Assembly (NCBI RefSeq): GCF_920984665.1
Contig: NZ_CAKLBP010000003.1
Location: 124,001 to 188,000, forward strand
Direction of reading: 5' to 3'
Source: Pedobacter sp. Leaf170
Lineage (GTDB): Bacteria > Bacteroidota > Bacteroidia > Sphingobacteriales > Sphingobacteriaceae
DNA length: 64,000 bases
In this document: positions 8,091-15,374 of the stretch, piece after piece
Numbering within the stretch: position 1 is the stretch's first letter
Layout: each line of letters begins with the position of its first letter
The notes under the pieces: generated by a model
What the model was told of the DNA's origin: nothing
Seen by the model: the letters and a program-made list of their open reading frames with translations, nothing else
Database searches by the model: none
Translations under genes and position numbers: made by a program

Positions 8091-8455
8091 TTCTCTGCGA
8101 TACAAATATCTTTATAGAAGTTTACAAAGGTAATTTAGATGTTATCAATACTTTTAAAAATATAGGCCAGAGTAATGTAGCCATTTCTGATGTTTCATGT
8201 GCAGAATTATTGTATGGAGCCAGAAACAAAAATGAACTGAAATTAATTAGGACAGATCTTGATAAATTGGTTGTATTGCCAATTTCGTCGACAATTTCTA
8301 CTTATGCAGTCAATTTAGTCGAAGAATTTTCTTTATCTCACAACCTAAATTTACCAGATGCATTAATTGCATCAACAGCTATAATACATAATATTAAGCT
8401 TTATACATTAAATCTAAAAGATTTTAAATTTTTAAAAGATATTGAATTGTACTAA
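8087..8455 (+). CDS. vapC: PIN-domain ribonuclease toxin, VapC-like
   Basis: A 122-residue protein with the PIN-domain acidic residues in place: Asp5 (MILCDTNIF), Glu40 (SCAELLYGA), Asp91 (LPDALIAST) and Asp112 in the TLNLKDF segment. These coordinate the metal ions for endoribonuclease action on RNA, in known VapC toxins often tRNA or rRNA loops. The start overlaps the antitoxin stop, so translation is coupled. The catalytic residues look intact, so this is probably an active module. Upstream and downstream genes are unrelated housekeeping genes, consistent with a small horizontally acquired cassette. Confidence 0.88.
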   Translation: MILCDTNIFIEVYKGNLDVINTFKNIGQSNVAISDVSCAELLYGARNKNELKLIRTDLDKLVVLPISSTISTYAVNLVEEFSLSHNLNLPDALIASTAIIHNIKLYTLNLKDFKFLKDIELY

Positions 8456-8594
8456 ATAAAATTTCTAATAAAATCTACTTTCCAAAATTAGATTACAAAT
8501 TAATCTCTATTGAAACTTACAGCATTGAATTAAAGAGCACATAGCAGATGCTTTCTAAATATTTTCTTTTTAAATCATGTTTTGTATTCATTGT

Positions 8595-8612
8595 CGTTGA
8601 CTTTAATCAACG
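8595..8612. repeat. short hairpin, CGTTGA/TCAACG family
   Basis: CGTTGA-N6-TCAACG followed by GTTAAC. A near-identical hairpin, CCGTTGA-N6-TCAACGG followed by GTTACC, is at 32093-32112, which suggests a dispersed family. The rest of 8456-8644 shows no gene. Confidence 0.5.
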
Positions 8613-8644
8613 GTTAACAAAAGAATTCAAATTTCTCTTTTAAG

Positions 8645-8675
8645 TTTGCCATCCTCGATTTCGTTTGTACATTTG
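8645..8675 (+). promoter_or_regulatory. Bacteroidota-type promoter (TTTG-N19-TAnnTTTG)
   Basis: TTTG at 8645-8648 and TACATTTG at 8668-8675 are separated by exactly 19 nt, the canonical -33/-7 layout of this phylum. Transcription would start near 8682, only a few nt before the ATG at 8689, which rules out the in-frame TTG at 8665 as start. Confidence 0.65.
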
Positions 8676-8688
8676 CAGCGAAATACAA

Positions 8689-9060
8689 ATGTTAAAGCGA
8701 GCCCTAATATTTCTTTTAGTAATCTGTACAATTTCTAATTGTTACATGCAATTAATTGTGTATTCAGGTTACAAAATGAATAAGGAATACATCACTTCAG
8801 TATTTTGTATTAATAATGCGCACCCAGAATTACATTGCGACGGACAATGTTTCTTAGCCAAAAAATTGAAAGATTTAGATGGTAAAAACAAACAAACTCA
8901 AGATAACTTAAAAAGAGTAATTGAATCTGAGGCTAAATTCAAACAGCTAAGCGTTAACCATCAAATCCCATACTTCATTATAAAATCAGAAAGTGGTTAT
9001 TTAGAAAAACCTATCAAAGACCTTTCTATTTCAATTTTTCATCCACCGAAAACGGTTTAA
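8689..9060 (+). CDS. small secreted/membrane protein with HCDGQC motif, unknown function
   Basis: A 123-residue protein from ATG 8689. It has an N-terminal hydrophobic segment (about residues 3-24, signal peptide or anchor). A conserved-looking cluster follows, VFCINNAHPELHCDGQCFLAKKL, where HCDGQC offers a His and a CxxxC pair suited to binding a metal or forming a disulfide. The remainder is charged and probably helical, then IPYFIIK and an FHPPKT end. It stands just upstream of MbnP and di-heme peroxidase genes, suggesting a role in copper or heme handling; that role is inference. The start is fixed by the promoter immediately upstream. Confidence 0.65.
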   Translation: MLKRALIFLLVICTISNCYMQLIVYSGYKMNKEYITSVFCINNAHPELHCDGQCFLAKKLKDLDGKNKQTQDNLKRVIESEAKFKQLSVNHQIPYFIIKSESGYLEKPIKDLSISIFHPPKTV

Positions 9061-9164
9061 GTATTTTTTTTATTAATGGCTTTGCTATTGATTGTTTTGG
9101 CTATTTGTTATGCTGAAGGTTATTTTATTTCATAAAAATCGAAATAGATAACATTTCTAAGACG

Positions 9165-9230
9165 GTCGTCATTGCGAGGTACGAAGTAATCTCATAACAA
9201 ATAGATTGCTTCGTGCCTCGCAATGACGAC
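9165..9230. repeat. REP-like hairpin, full copy (GTCATTGCGAGG family)
   Basis: Left arm GTCGTCATTGCGAGGTACGA and its near-perfect reverse complement ending CGCAATGACGAC surround a short loop. The same arms recur at 49829-49901 and 50790-50854 as full hairpins, at 22392-22420 as a half copy and at 29448-29510 in rearranged order. The remaining bases of the 346-nt gap 9061-9406 contain no gene I can support. Confidence 0.85.
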
Positions 9231-9406
9231 AAGAGGTAAAAAACGTCAACGGTATTACAGCGAAGCAGTTACAAAGTAAACATCATTGCTAAAAACCACT
9301 ATTCTGTTTTCCGCTGTAATGTTAATTTCCCCTAAAAGGCTAGAGATTCTTCATTGCATTCAGAATAACAGAAGACTAAAAATTCACTTATCCAATTTTC
9401 AAAAAA

Positions 9407-10177
9407 ATGAAATTATCACAATACTTATTGGCATTGTTATGCCCTATTATACTTTTAACATCATGCAAAAAAGATGGAGATATAATCTCAGCAGATACAA
9501 AATCTAGTTTTACATTGGAATTCGAACACCAGGTTAATGGTGCTTCATTAGCGCTAAACACATCAACATATAAAAATGCCAAAGGCGAAGATTACAAAAT
9601 CAACGTGTTCAAATATTACGTAAGCAATATTAAATTAAGCAAAGCTGATGGAACTTCCTATTTAATCCCAGAGAGTTACTTTCTGGTTGATGAATCTAAA
9701 TCCGCGTCAAAATTACTAACGATTAACGATGTACCAATCGGCGATTATACCAAAATTGAATATACAATTGGTGTAGATTACGCCCGAAACTTTGCAGGTG
9801 CTCAAACGGGCGCTCTCGACCCAATAAATGGTATGTTCTGGACATGGAATAGTGGCTACATCTTCGTAAAACTCGAAGGAACTTCGCCACAATCTACAGC
9901 CACCAATAATGCCCTAACTTTTCATATTGGAGGCGTTTTGGATCCGAACAATACCATCCGAACATTTTCAGCCGAAATTAATGCTGCAAATCCGCTGAGA
10001 ATAAGAACTGATGCTAAACCAAATATGCATTTTATTGTAAATGCAGCATCTTTATTTACAGGTACAACCGATGTAAGTTTTACTAATTTAAATTTTACGA
10101 TGGGCGGTGCTAATTCGGTGCTCGTAGCCAATAATTATGCAAAAGGACTATTCCGTTTAGATCATATCCACAATTAA
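9407..10177 (+). CDS. MbnP family copper-binding lipoprotein
   Basis: A 256-residue lipoprotein: the signal peptide ends in the lipobox LLTSC (Cys20). The body matches the MbnP family seen with di-heme MbnH enzymes. It has FEHQVNG near the N terminus, FKYYVSNIKL, then YFLVDESKS, GDYTKIEYTIGVD and the tryptophan-rich GMFWTWNSGYIFVKLEG, ending in HIHN. In methanotrophs the partner enzyme MbnH oxidises a tryptophan of MbnP to kynurenine, which takes part in copper binding; the WTW segment here is the natural candidate, but which Trp reacts is unknown. The peroxidase gene starts 1 nt after the stop, strong support for a functional pair. No methanobactin synthesis genes are near. Confidence 0.8.
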   Translation: MKLSQYLLALLCPIILLTSCKKDGDIISADTKSSFTLEFEHQVNGASLALNTSTYKNAKGEDYKINVFKYYVSNIKLSKADGTSYLIPESYFLVDESKSASKLLTINDVPIGDYTKIEYTIGVDYARNFAGAQTGALDPINGMFWTWNSGYIFVKLEGTSPQSTATNNALTFHIGGVLDPNNTIRTFSAEINAANPLRIRTDAKPNMHFIVNAASLFTGTTDVSFTNLNFTMGGANSVLVANNYAKGLFRLDHIHN

Positions 10178-10178
10178 T

Positions 10179-11216
10179 ATGTGGAGAAAACTAATCGTCT
10201 TCGCAATGCTTTTCTTAAGCATTGCGTTGATGTATGCTTGTAGCAAAAACGAGGATGAGATTACACCAGATGAAGAAAATGTCACTTTTGCAATTCCATC
10301 AAATTTTCCAAAACCGGCATACAGCTTCGAAAACAATAAACTAACAAATGCTGGTTTTGCATTGGGTAAAAAGCTTTTCTACGAAGCTCGTTTATCGGCT
10401 GATAAAAGTGTTTCGTGCGGTAGCTGCCATCAGCAATTTGCTGCCTTTGCAAACCTCGATCATAGCGTTAGTCATGGTGTAGATAATTGCCAGGGAAAAC
10501 GCAATGCTCCTCCCCTTTTTAATTTAGCTTGGCAGCAGGCCTTTTTTTGGGATGGCGGCGTAAAAAACCTGGAAACATCACCATTAAATGCGCTTACGGA
10601 CGTTTGCGAAATGAAAACAGATATAGAAACCGTTGTAAAGTTCTTAAAAAATACAGCGCCATATCCTGAAATGTTTAAACGGGCTTTTGGTTCGTCAGAA
10701 ATAAATTCTCAAACAGTATTAAAATCAATTACTCAATTTATGGGTGTTCTTGTTTCAGGAAATTCTAAATACGATAAAGTAATGCGAAAAGAAAGTGGAA
10801 TTTCTTTTACTTCAGATGAACAGCTTGGCTACAATTTATTTAAAGAGAAATGTGCTTCATGTCATGCTGAACCTTTTTTTTCAGATTTTTCTTACCGAAG
10901 TAATGGTTTGGATTTGGTAAGTACAGATGAAGGGCGATCGCACATATCGGGTGTACAAAGCGATTTTGGAAAATTTAGAGTACCAAGCCTACGAAACATT
11001 GAGTACACTGGTCCGTACATGCACGATGGGCGATTCTATAATCTGGATGAAGTTTTAGAACACTATAATTCAGGCGTTAAAGCATCAGAGAATTTAGACT
11101 CTTCTCTAAGAAATGGCATATCATTAAGCAGTTCAGAAAGAACACAAATCAAAGCATTTTTAAAAACATTAACCGACAATGAGTTTATCAAAAATAAATT
11201 ATATAGCGAATCGTAA
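10179..11216 (+). CDS. di-heme cytochrome c peroxidase family (MbnH/MauG-like)
   Basis: A 345-residue lipoprotein (lipobox MYACS, Cys21) with two heme c sites: CGSCH at residues 80-84 and CASCH at 225-229. The distal segment GPYMHDGRFYNLDEVLEHY carries the methionine typical of bacterial cytochrome c peroxidases. LFNLAWQQAFFWDGG near residue 115 is the linker conserved in the MauG/CcpA superfamily. Known members reduce H2O2 or use it to modify a protein partner. Because MbnP is immediately upstream, protein-modifying MbnH-type activity is the better guess. It sits in the periplasm, membrane-tethered. Its last 38 nt overlap the next gene. Confidence 0.85.
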   Translation: MWRKLIVFAMLFLSIALMYACSKNEDEITPDEENVTFAIPSNFPKPAYSFENNKLTNAGFALGKKLFYEARLSADKSVSCGSCHQQFAAFANLDHSVSHGVDNCQGKRNAPPLFNLAWQQAFFWDGGVKNLETSPLNALTDVCEMKTDIETVVKFLKNTAPYPEMFKRAFGSSEINSQTVLKSITQFMGVLVSGNSKYDKVMRKESGISFTSDEQLGYNLFKEKCASCHAEPFFSDFSYRSNGLDLVSTDEGRSHISGVQSDFGKFRVPSLRNIEYTGPYMHDGRFYNLDEVLEHYNSGVKASENLDSSLRNGISLSSSERTQIKAFLKTLTDNEFIKNKLYSES

Positions 11217-12156
11217 ATTATTAGTTATCACTTTTATATTATTAAGCAGCAATGTTTTTGCCTGTGATATTTGCGGGTGTTTTATGGGCATAACACCATA
11301 TTTTAATCGAAATAGCATAAGCCTACTTTACCGTTACCGTTCTTTTAACGGCTACAACGGTCAATCACACTCCTTATTCCCAAATGGAGGAAATTTCTTT
11401 ATTCCATCAAATAGTCAACCCCACCCAATAACAGGTCATGCGGGTAATGCAGAAGACTATGAATTGTATCGTTCGCTTGAAATCAGAGGTAAATATTTCA
11501 TTAACAGCAAAATTGAAATAAATGTAATTCTGCCTTATGTTTCTAACAGCGAACGTTACAACAGCAATACCTCTACCGTTGGTGGTGTTGGCGATGTAAA
11601 TTTGTATGCAGGATATCACATTGTGCAAAAATTAGATGATAATTTTAGACAACAGCTTGTGGCAGGTGCAGGAATTAAACTCCCGACAGGGAAAAATGAT
11701 TTCAAAAATACTGCTGGTATTCGCTATTCTTCATTACAACAAGCTGGAACAGGAAGCACTGATGGCTTTGTTTACCTTAACTATATGGTTGGTTTAGGTA
11801 AATTCGGCGCAAGTTTAAATACATCATACAAAGCAAACGGAACCAATAAACGCGATGAAGGAATTGCAAACAGTACAACAAGTTTTTTAAATATTTTTTA
11901 CACTCAACGAATTGGCAAAGATGTGCAGTTGATGCCTTCTGCTCAGTTTTTTTATGAATATTCTGGCGGAGAGAAGTACAACGGTGGTAAAACCGGAGAA
12001 CATGTTATGAATAATTTAATGGGTGGTGTTGGTGCAGATATATTCTACAAAAATATAGCACTTAATGCTGGCATCCAGAAAAATATTTGGGAAGCAGAAA
12101 CCGACCACCCAATGAGTGCCGGCAAAATTTATATTGGTTTAACTTATAATTTTTAA
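11179..12156 (+). CDS. outer-membrane barrel-like protein with CDICGC motif
   Basis: A 325-residue protein with a signal peptide ending NVFA, so that the mature chain begins CDICGCFMG, a cysteine cluster suited to metal binding. The rest is rich in alternating beta strands with aromatic and glycine turns (RYRSFNGYN, GVGDVNLYAGYHI, GAGIKLPTGKNDF) and ends in IYIGLTYNF with a terminal Phe, the classical outer-membrane barrel signature. Likely an outer-membrane transporter or sensor working with MbnP and the di-heme enzyme. The start lies inside the preceding gene (38-nt overlap), so translation is probably coupled. Substrate unknown; copper is a guess from context. Confidence 0.7.
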   Translation: MSLSKINYIANRKLLVITFILLSSNVFACDICGCFMGITPYFNRNSISLLYRYRSFNGYNGQSHSLFPNGGNFFIPSNSQPHPITGHAGNAEDYELYRSLEIRGKYFINSKIEINVILPYVSNSERYNSNTSTVGGVGDVNLYAGYHIVQKLDDNFRQQLVAGAGIKLPTGKNDFKNTAGIRYSSLQQAGTGSTDGFVYLNYMVGLGKFGASLNTSYKANGTNKRDEGIANSTTSFLNIFYTQRIGKDVQLMPSAQFFYEYSGGEKYNGGKTGEHVMNNLMGGVGADIFYKNIALNAGIQKNIWEAETDHPMSAGKIYIGLTYNF

Positions 12157-12160
12157 TAAA

Positions 12161-12616
12161 ATGAAAAATAAAATAACATTAATTTTTTCAACGCTGATAT
12201 TAATTTTTAGTGCCTGTAAAACAGAGGCAGATTCAAAAGCAATACGTAAAGAAGTTTTAAATATCCATGATAAGTTGATGGTTGACGGCGAAAAAGTTAT
12301 CAAAAACAGAATGAAATTGGATACACTATTAGTTAAATTAGAGGCTAAATCATCAGCAGATACAATTAAAATGAGTAACCTAATTACAAAGCTGAATAAA
12401 GCCGATGAAAACATGATGGATTGGATGCATTTCTTTAAAGATGATTTTAAAGGAAAAAACGAGCAGGAAGATTTAGCATATTACCAATCGCAAATGATTA
12501 AGATTCGTGGTGTTGAAGATAGCTACATTAAGGTTACGAAAGAATCAGATTCGGTGCTTAAAATTTATAATATATTGCCAGCTACTAAGATGCAAATGAA
12601 ACAACATAAGCATTAA
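12161..12616 (+). CDS. lipoprotein with coiled-coil region and Met/His-rich tail
   Basis: A 151-residue protein with signal peptide and lipobox IFSAC (Cys19), followed by mostly charged heptad-like helix (about residues 25-140). MMDWMHFFKDD in the middle and the terminal MQMKQHKH are rich in methionine and histidine, residues that favour Cu(I)/Cu(II). It starts 5 nt after the CDICGC barrel gene and closes the operon. Homologues in Bacteroidota are annotated only by weak similarity to viral inclusion proteins, which says nothing about function. A periplasmic copper-binding role is inference. Confidence 0.6.
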   Translation: MKNKITLIFSTLILIFSACKTEADSKAIRKEVLNIHDKLMVDGEKVIKNRMKLDTLLVKLEAKSSADTIKMSNLITKLNKADENMMDWMHFFKDDFKGKNEQEDLAYYQSQMIKIRGVEDSYIKVTKESDSVLKIYNILPATKMQMKQHKH

Positions 12617-12661
12617 AAGCCTCTCCCTATGAATGTTTGAAGTTTGGCTAATGTTAGTCCG

Positions 12662-12984
12662 CCCTCTCCAGAAGAGAGGGTTTTAACAGGCAGTATTTTA
12701 AACCCTAGCAATAAAAACCGTTCTACGTTCCCCTCACTTTTTGGGGGAGACTTAAAAAAAAACATAATTCTGCCAAATCCAGTTTAGAGTGTTTTAACGG
12801 GCAATATTTTAAATGCTATGTGTAAAACCGCTGTTTTTTATTTCCCGCACTCTTTTAGGGAGACTTAAAGAAAACAGAATGCTGCCAAGCCCAGTAGAGG
12901 GTAACGGGCAATATTTTAAATACAATGTATAAAACTACTGTTCTGTATTTCCCTCTCTTCTGGAGAGGGACTTGCAGAAAAACT
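12662..12984. repeat. three imperfect tandem units of about 100-110 nt
   Basis: Units begin TTTTAACAGGCAGTATTTTA (12681), TTTTAACGGGCAATATTTTA (12792) and GTAACGGGCAATATTTTAAA (12901). Each unit continues with ATAAAAC(C/T) and a C-rich/G-rich inverted segment such as CCCTCTC-N5-GAGAGGG (12951-12969), or its relatives near 12730 and 12840, then ends CTTAAA or CTTGCAGAAAA. Another CCCTCTC/GAGAGGG pair stands at 12662-12680. This fills most of the 443-nt gap 12617-13059. No open frame there looks coding. Confidence 0.7.
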
Positions 12985-13059
12985 AAAATTACCACAAACG
13001 TTCACAGGGTGAAGGCTTTCCCAAACTAGAGGCGTATATTTACATTTTAAAATAAAATC

Positions 13060-13710
13060 ATGAATAAAATTATTTTTTCGATAGCCATTTTCATGCTATC
13101 AACAGCTATACTTTCATCTTGTCAGCAAGAAAAAAAATTGCCAATTTATGGCGAGCGCCATACCGAAACCGTTAGAGATGCAGCTGGTATAGAAAAGATA
13201 GACACCGTCTATCAAACCATCCCAAATTGGGCATTTTTAAACCAAGACAGCGTTTTAACAACAAATAAGTTAACGGATGGAAAAATCTACGTTACAGATT
13301 TCTTTTTCACCTCTTGTACAACCATCTGCCCAACCATGCACCGCAATTTAATGACGGTTTATAATGAATTTAAAAGCAATCCGGATGTGATGTTTGTATC
13401 TCATACCATAGATTTTAAATACGACAAACCATCAGTATTGAAAAAATATGCCCAAAAACTTGGAGTTGATGTTAATAAATGGCAATTTCTGTATGGAAGT
13501 AAAGATAGCGTGTACACCCTTGCAGAAAAAAACTATTTGGTAGCTGTTGGCGAAGATAGCGCTGCTAAAGATGGTTACATTCATCAGGGCTATTTAGTTT
13601 TGGTTGATAAAGACCGAAGAATTCGTGGTGCTTATGATGGCACAAAAGAAGACCAGGTTGCTCAACTTAAAAAAGATATTCCGGTTTTATTGGCAGAATA
13701 TAAAAAATAG
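13060..13710 (+). CDS. SCO family protein (copper delivery to cytochrome oxidase)
   Basis: A 216-residue lipoprotein (lipobox LSSC, Cys21) with a thioredoxin-like SCO/SenC domain. TSCTTICPTMHRN carries the CxxxC copper site (Cys86 and Cys90). The third ligand is the histidine in YIHQGYLVLVD near residue 173. VMFVSHTIDFKYDKPSVLKKYA is typical of the family. SCO proteins deliver copper to, or reduce, the CuA site of cytochrome c oxidase from the periplasm. A -7-like TATATTTA is at 13035-13042, giving it its own promoter. It is next to the MbnP/peroxidase operon and to a cytochrome c gene, which supports a copper/respiration theme. Confidence 0.9.
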   Translation: MNKIIFSIAIFMLSTAILSSCQQEKKLPIYGERHTETVRDAAGIEKIDTVYQTIPNWAFLNQDSVLTTNKLTDGKIYVTDFFFTSCTTICPTMHRNLMTVYNEFKSNPDVMFVSHTIDFKYDKPSVLKKYAQKLGVDVNKWQFLYGSKDSVYTLAEKNYLVAVGEDSAAKDGYIHQGYLVLVDKDRRIRGAYDGTKEDQVAQLKKDIPVLLAEYKK

Positions 13711-13717
13711 ATTCTAA

Positions 13718-13796
13718 GCCACGGAAACACTCTAGCCTACGGTAGGGAGAGATTAATACGGAATTTTATTTTCTGTGCTTTCAGTGGTTCCGTGGC
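13718..13796. repeat. long-loop inverted repeat GCCACGGAA...TTCCGTGGC
   Basis: GCCACGGAAACACT (13718-13731) and AGTGGTTCCGTGGC (13783-13796) are complementary apart from one bulge and enclose about 50 nt. It almost fills the gap between the SCO and cytochrome c genes. No second copy was seen in the window. Confidence 0.6.
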
Positions 13797-13814
13797 AATA
13801 TTAATAAAACATAA

Positions 13815-14237
13815 ATGCGCAAATACATCATCAATTCTATTTTTTTCTGCTCAATTGTCGCCATCATCGTTTCTTGCCAAAATCAAGAAACTATTGATTT
13901 GCAAAATTATATGTCGAACGGAAAAGATATTTACAAAGCCAAATGTCAAAACTGCCATGGCGAAAACGGCGAAGGTTTAGGTCAGCTTGCACCTCCACTA
14001 ACCGATTCTGTTTTTTTGAAAAACAATAAAGACAATTTAGCTTGCATGATTAAGAATGGAATAAGCGAAAAAATTGTCATTCATGGAAAAGAATACAATG
14101 AAAAAATGCCAGGTTTCCCTGAATTAGCAGATATTGATGTAGCTCAGGTTATGGTTTATGTTACCAATTCATTTGGTAATAATCAAGGTTTTGTTCCTTA
14201 TTCAAAGGTTTCTACACAGTTACAAAACTGTAAATAA
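13815..14237 (+). CDS. single-heme cytochrome c lipoprotein
   Basis: A 140-residue protein with lipobox IIVSC (Cys21), so it is tethered to a membrane facing the periplasm. The single heme site is CQNCH (residues 44-48) in KDIYKAKCQNCHGENGEG, followed by LGQLAPPLTDS and a methionine ligand candidate in the EKMPGFPEL segment. This is the class I small cytochrome c pattern. It probably shuttles electrons to a terminal oxidase or to the di-heme enzyme upstream. It lies about 100 nt after SCO and may be in the same transcript. Confidence 0.88.
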   Translation: MRKYIINSIFFCSIVAIIVSCQNQETIDLQNYMSNGKDIYKAKCQNCHGENGEGLGQLAPPLTDSVFLKNNKDNLACMIKNGISEKIVIHGKEYNEKMPGFPELADIDVAQVMVYVTNSFGNNQGFVPYSKVSTQLQNCK

Positions 14238-14297
14238 GCATAAAAACTTCTGATGTTTTGCTGTCTTTATGGTTAAAATAATCCATCTTTGCGCAAA

Positions 14298-14668
14298 ATG
14301 CAGGTTGTTCTATCGCTGTCCCGATTTATCGGGAGAGAGGAAAGTCCGGGCAACATAGGGCATCTCGCTTTCTAACGGAAAGGGATTCAGGAATGAAAAC
14401 CTGGATTACGGATTAGTGCAACAGAAAATATACCACCCAATGCAAATTGGGAAAGGGTGAAAACGTGCGGTAAGAGCGCACGAGCATTGCAGGCGACTGC
14501 AGTGTTTGTAAACCCCGAGAGTTGAAAGACCAAATAGGCTAACGCACGTAGGGCTGCCCGTCCGATGTTAGTGGGTAGGTCGTTAGAGGTAAATGGCAAC
14601 ATTTACAGTGGATTAATGATAGAAGTTCTAAGCAATTAGAAAACAGAACCCGGCTTACAGACCTGCAT
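14298..14668 (+). ncRNA. rnpB: RNase P RNA, bacterial type A-like
   Basis: The conserved core is all present in order: GAGAGGAAAGTCCGGGC (from about 14334), ACAGAAAATATACC (from about 14421), GGTAAGAGCGCACGAGC, GTAAACCCCGAGAG, GAGGTAAATGGCAACATTTA, and ACAGAACCCGGCTTACAGACC at the end (cut here into two overlapping statements of the same 3' core). P1 pairs TGCAGGT (14299-14305) with ACCTGCA (14661-14667). A T-rich stretch follows. It is the ribozyme that matures tRNA 5' ends. Ends are estimated from P1, within a few nt. Confidence 0.95.
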
Positions 14669-14675
14669 TTTTTAT

Positions 14676-14736
14676 TTTTTGGAAAGGCAAAACAGTACTT
14701 CGTGGGTCACCTCAGCCCTGCTTTTCATTACAATCT
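14676..14736 (-). repeat. partial copy of the AGCAGG(A/G)CTG element, reversed
   Basis: Read on the minus strand it contains AAAAGCAGGGCTGAGG and later GCCTTTCCAAA, matching the second half of the elements at 15094-15194 and 32151-32248 (AGCAGGACTG ... TTTCCAAA). It directly follows rnpB in the opposite sense. Confidence 0.5.
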
Positions 14737-14952
14737 TTTTGCATTCTTTTTAATGCGATCTGGTCGTCATTGCCTGCGTTAGGCAGGCTAGGAAAAACAA
14801 CGTGGCAATCTTCTTAATTTAAGCAACAAAAAGTATTTTCATTTCAATCAGGCTTATTAAACAAAAACCTGTAACGTCGAATTTAAAACCTACCCAGTGC
14901 TCTAGTTAACTGGAAATTCCATTTTCCGTTTGCCACGGAAATTATTGGTCCT

Positions 14953-15043
14953 CCGTCATTTCAATTGGAGCGCAGCGGAATAGAGAAATCTTTGGACCAA
15001 GAAATACGTATTCAAAGATTTCTAGCTTCGTTCGAAATGACGG
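14953..15043. repeat. palindromic repeat CCGTCATTTC...GAAATGACGG
   Basis: The arms CCGTCATTTCAATTGGAGCG and the complementary GCTTCGTTCGAAATGACGG, together with inner AGAAATCTTTG/CAAAGATTTCT, form a hairpin of about 90 nt. It resembles the other families in its GTCATT ends but has a different interior. It belongs to the 706-nt gap 14669-15374, which is made of repeats and contains no supportable gene. A further decayed GTCATTGC-type piece is at about 14764-14812. Confidence 0.7.
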
Positions 15044-15093
15044 TTTAATGTAGAATTAGGCAATTCAAATTAAGTTTCTTGCACAAAATTTCG

Positions 15094-15194
15094 TTAAATA
15101 AACCTGATGGAAATGGCATCCCGAATTTCTCGGGATAAAATGTACAGCAGGACTGAATAATCCGATGGAATTATATCCATTGTTTTCCAAATAA
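15094..15194 (+). repeat. 100-nt dispersed element, copy 1 (TTAAATAAACCTGAT...)
   Basis: Begins TTAAATAAACCTGAT, has a small hairpin ATCCCGA/TCGGGAT, then AGCAGGACTG, CCGAT and ends ATTGTTTTCCAAA. The same blocks in the same order and nearly the same spacing occur at 32151-32248. A more diverged member is at 47936-48049. Confidence 0.75.
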
Positions 15195-15374
15195 ATTACA
15201 AACGTTTTATCAAGAGAGAATAAACTACATGATGGATTTTCTGTACTTTATTTTCCAAATAAAAAATAAAACCTTTTTATCAATTTCTCGTTTATAGCCA
15301 TAACTATGTATAAAAAACTATACATTAACTAAAAAATAATATATTCGTAGCTGAATTAGAATAAACAAAACTGA

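Noticed and set aside
8665-8688. Earlier TTG start for the HCDGQC-motif protein
   Set aside because: The TTG lies inside the promoter's -7 element region, upstream of any expected transcript start.
9286-9507. 73-residue plus-strand frame before the MbnP gene
   Set aside because: Overlaps the MbnP signal peptide in a different frame and has no family resemblance.
14387-14602. 71-residue minus-strand frame in the rnpB region
   Set aside because: Falls inside the conserved RNase P RNA core.
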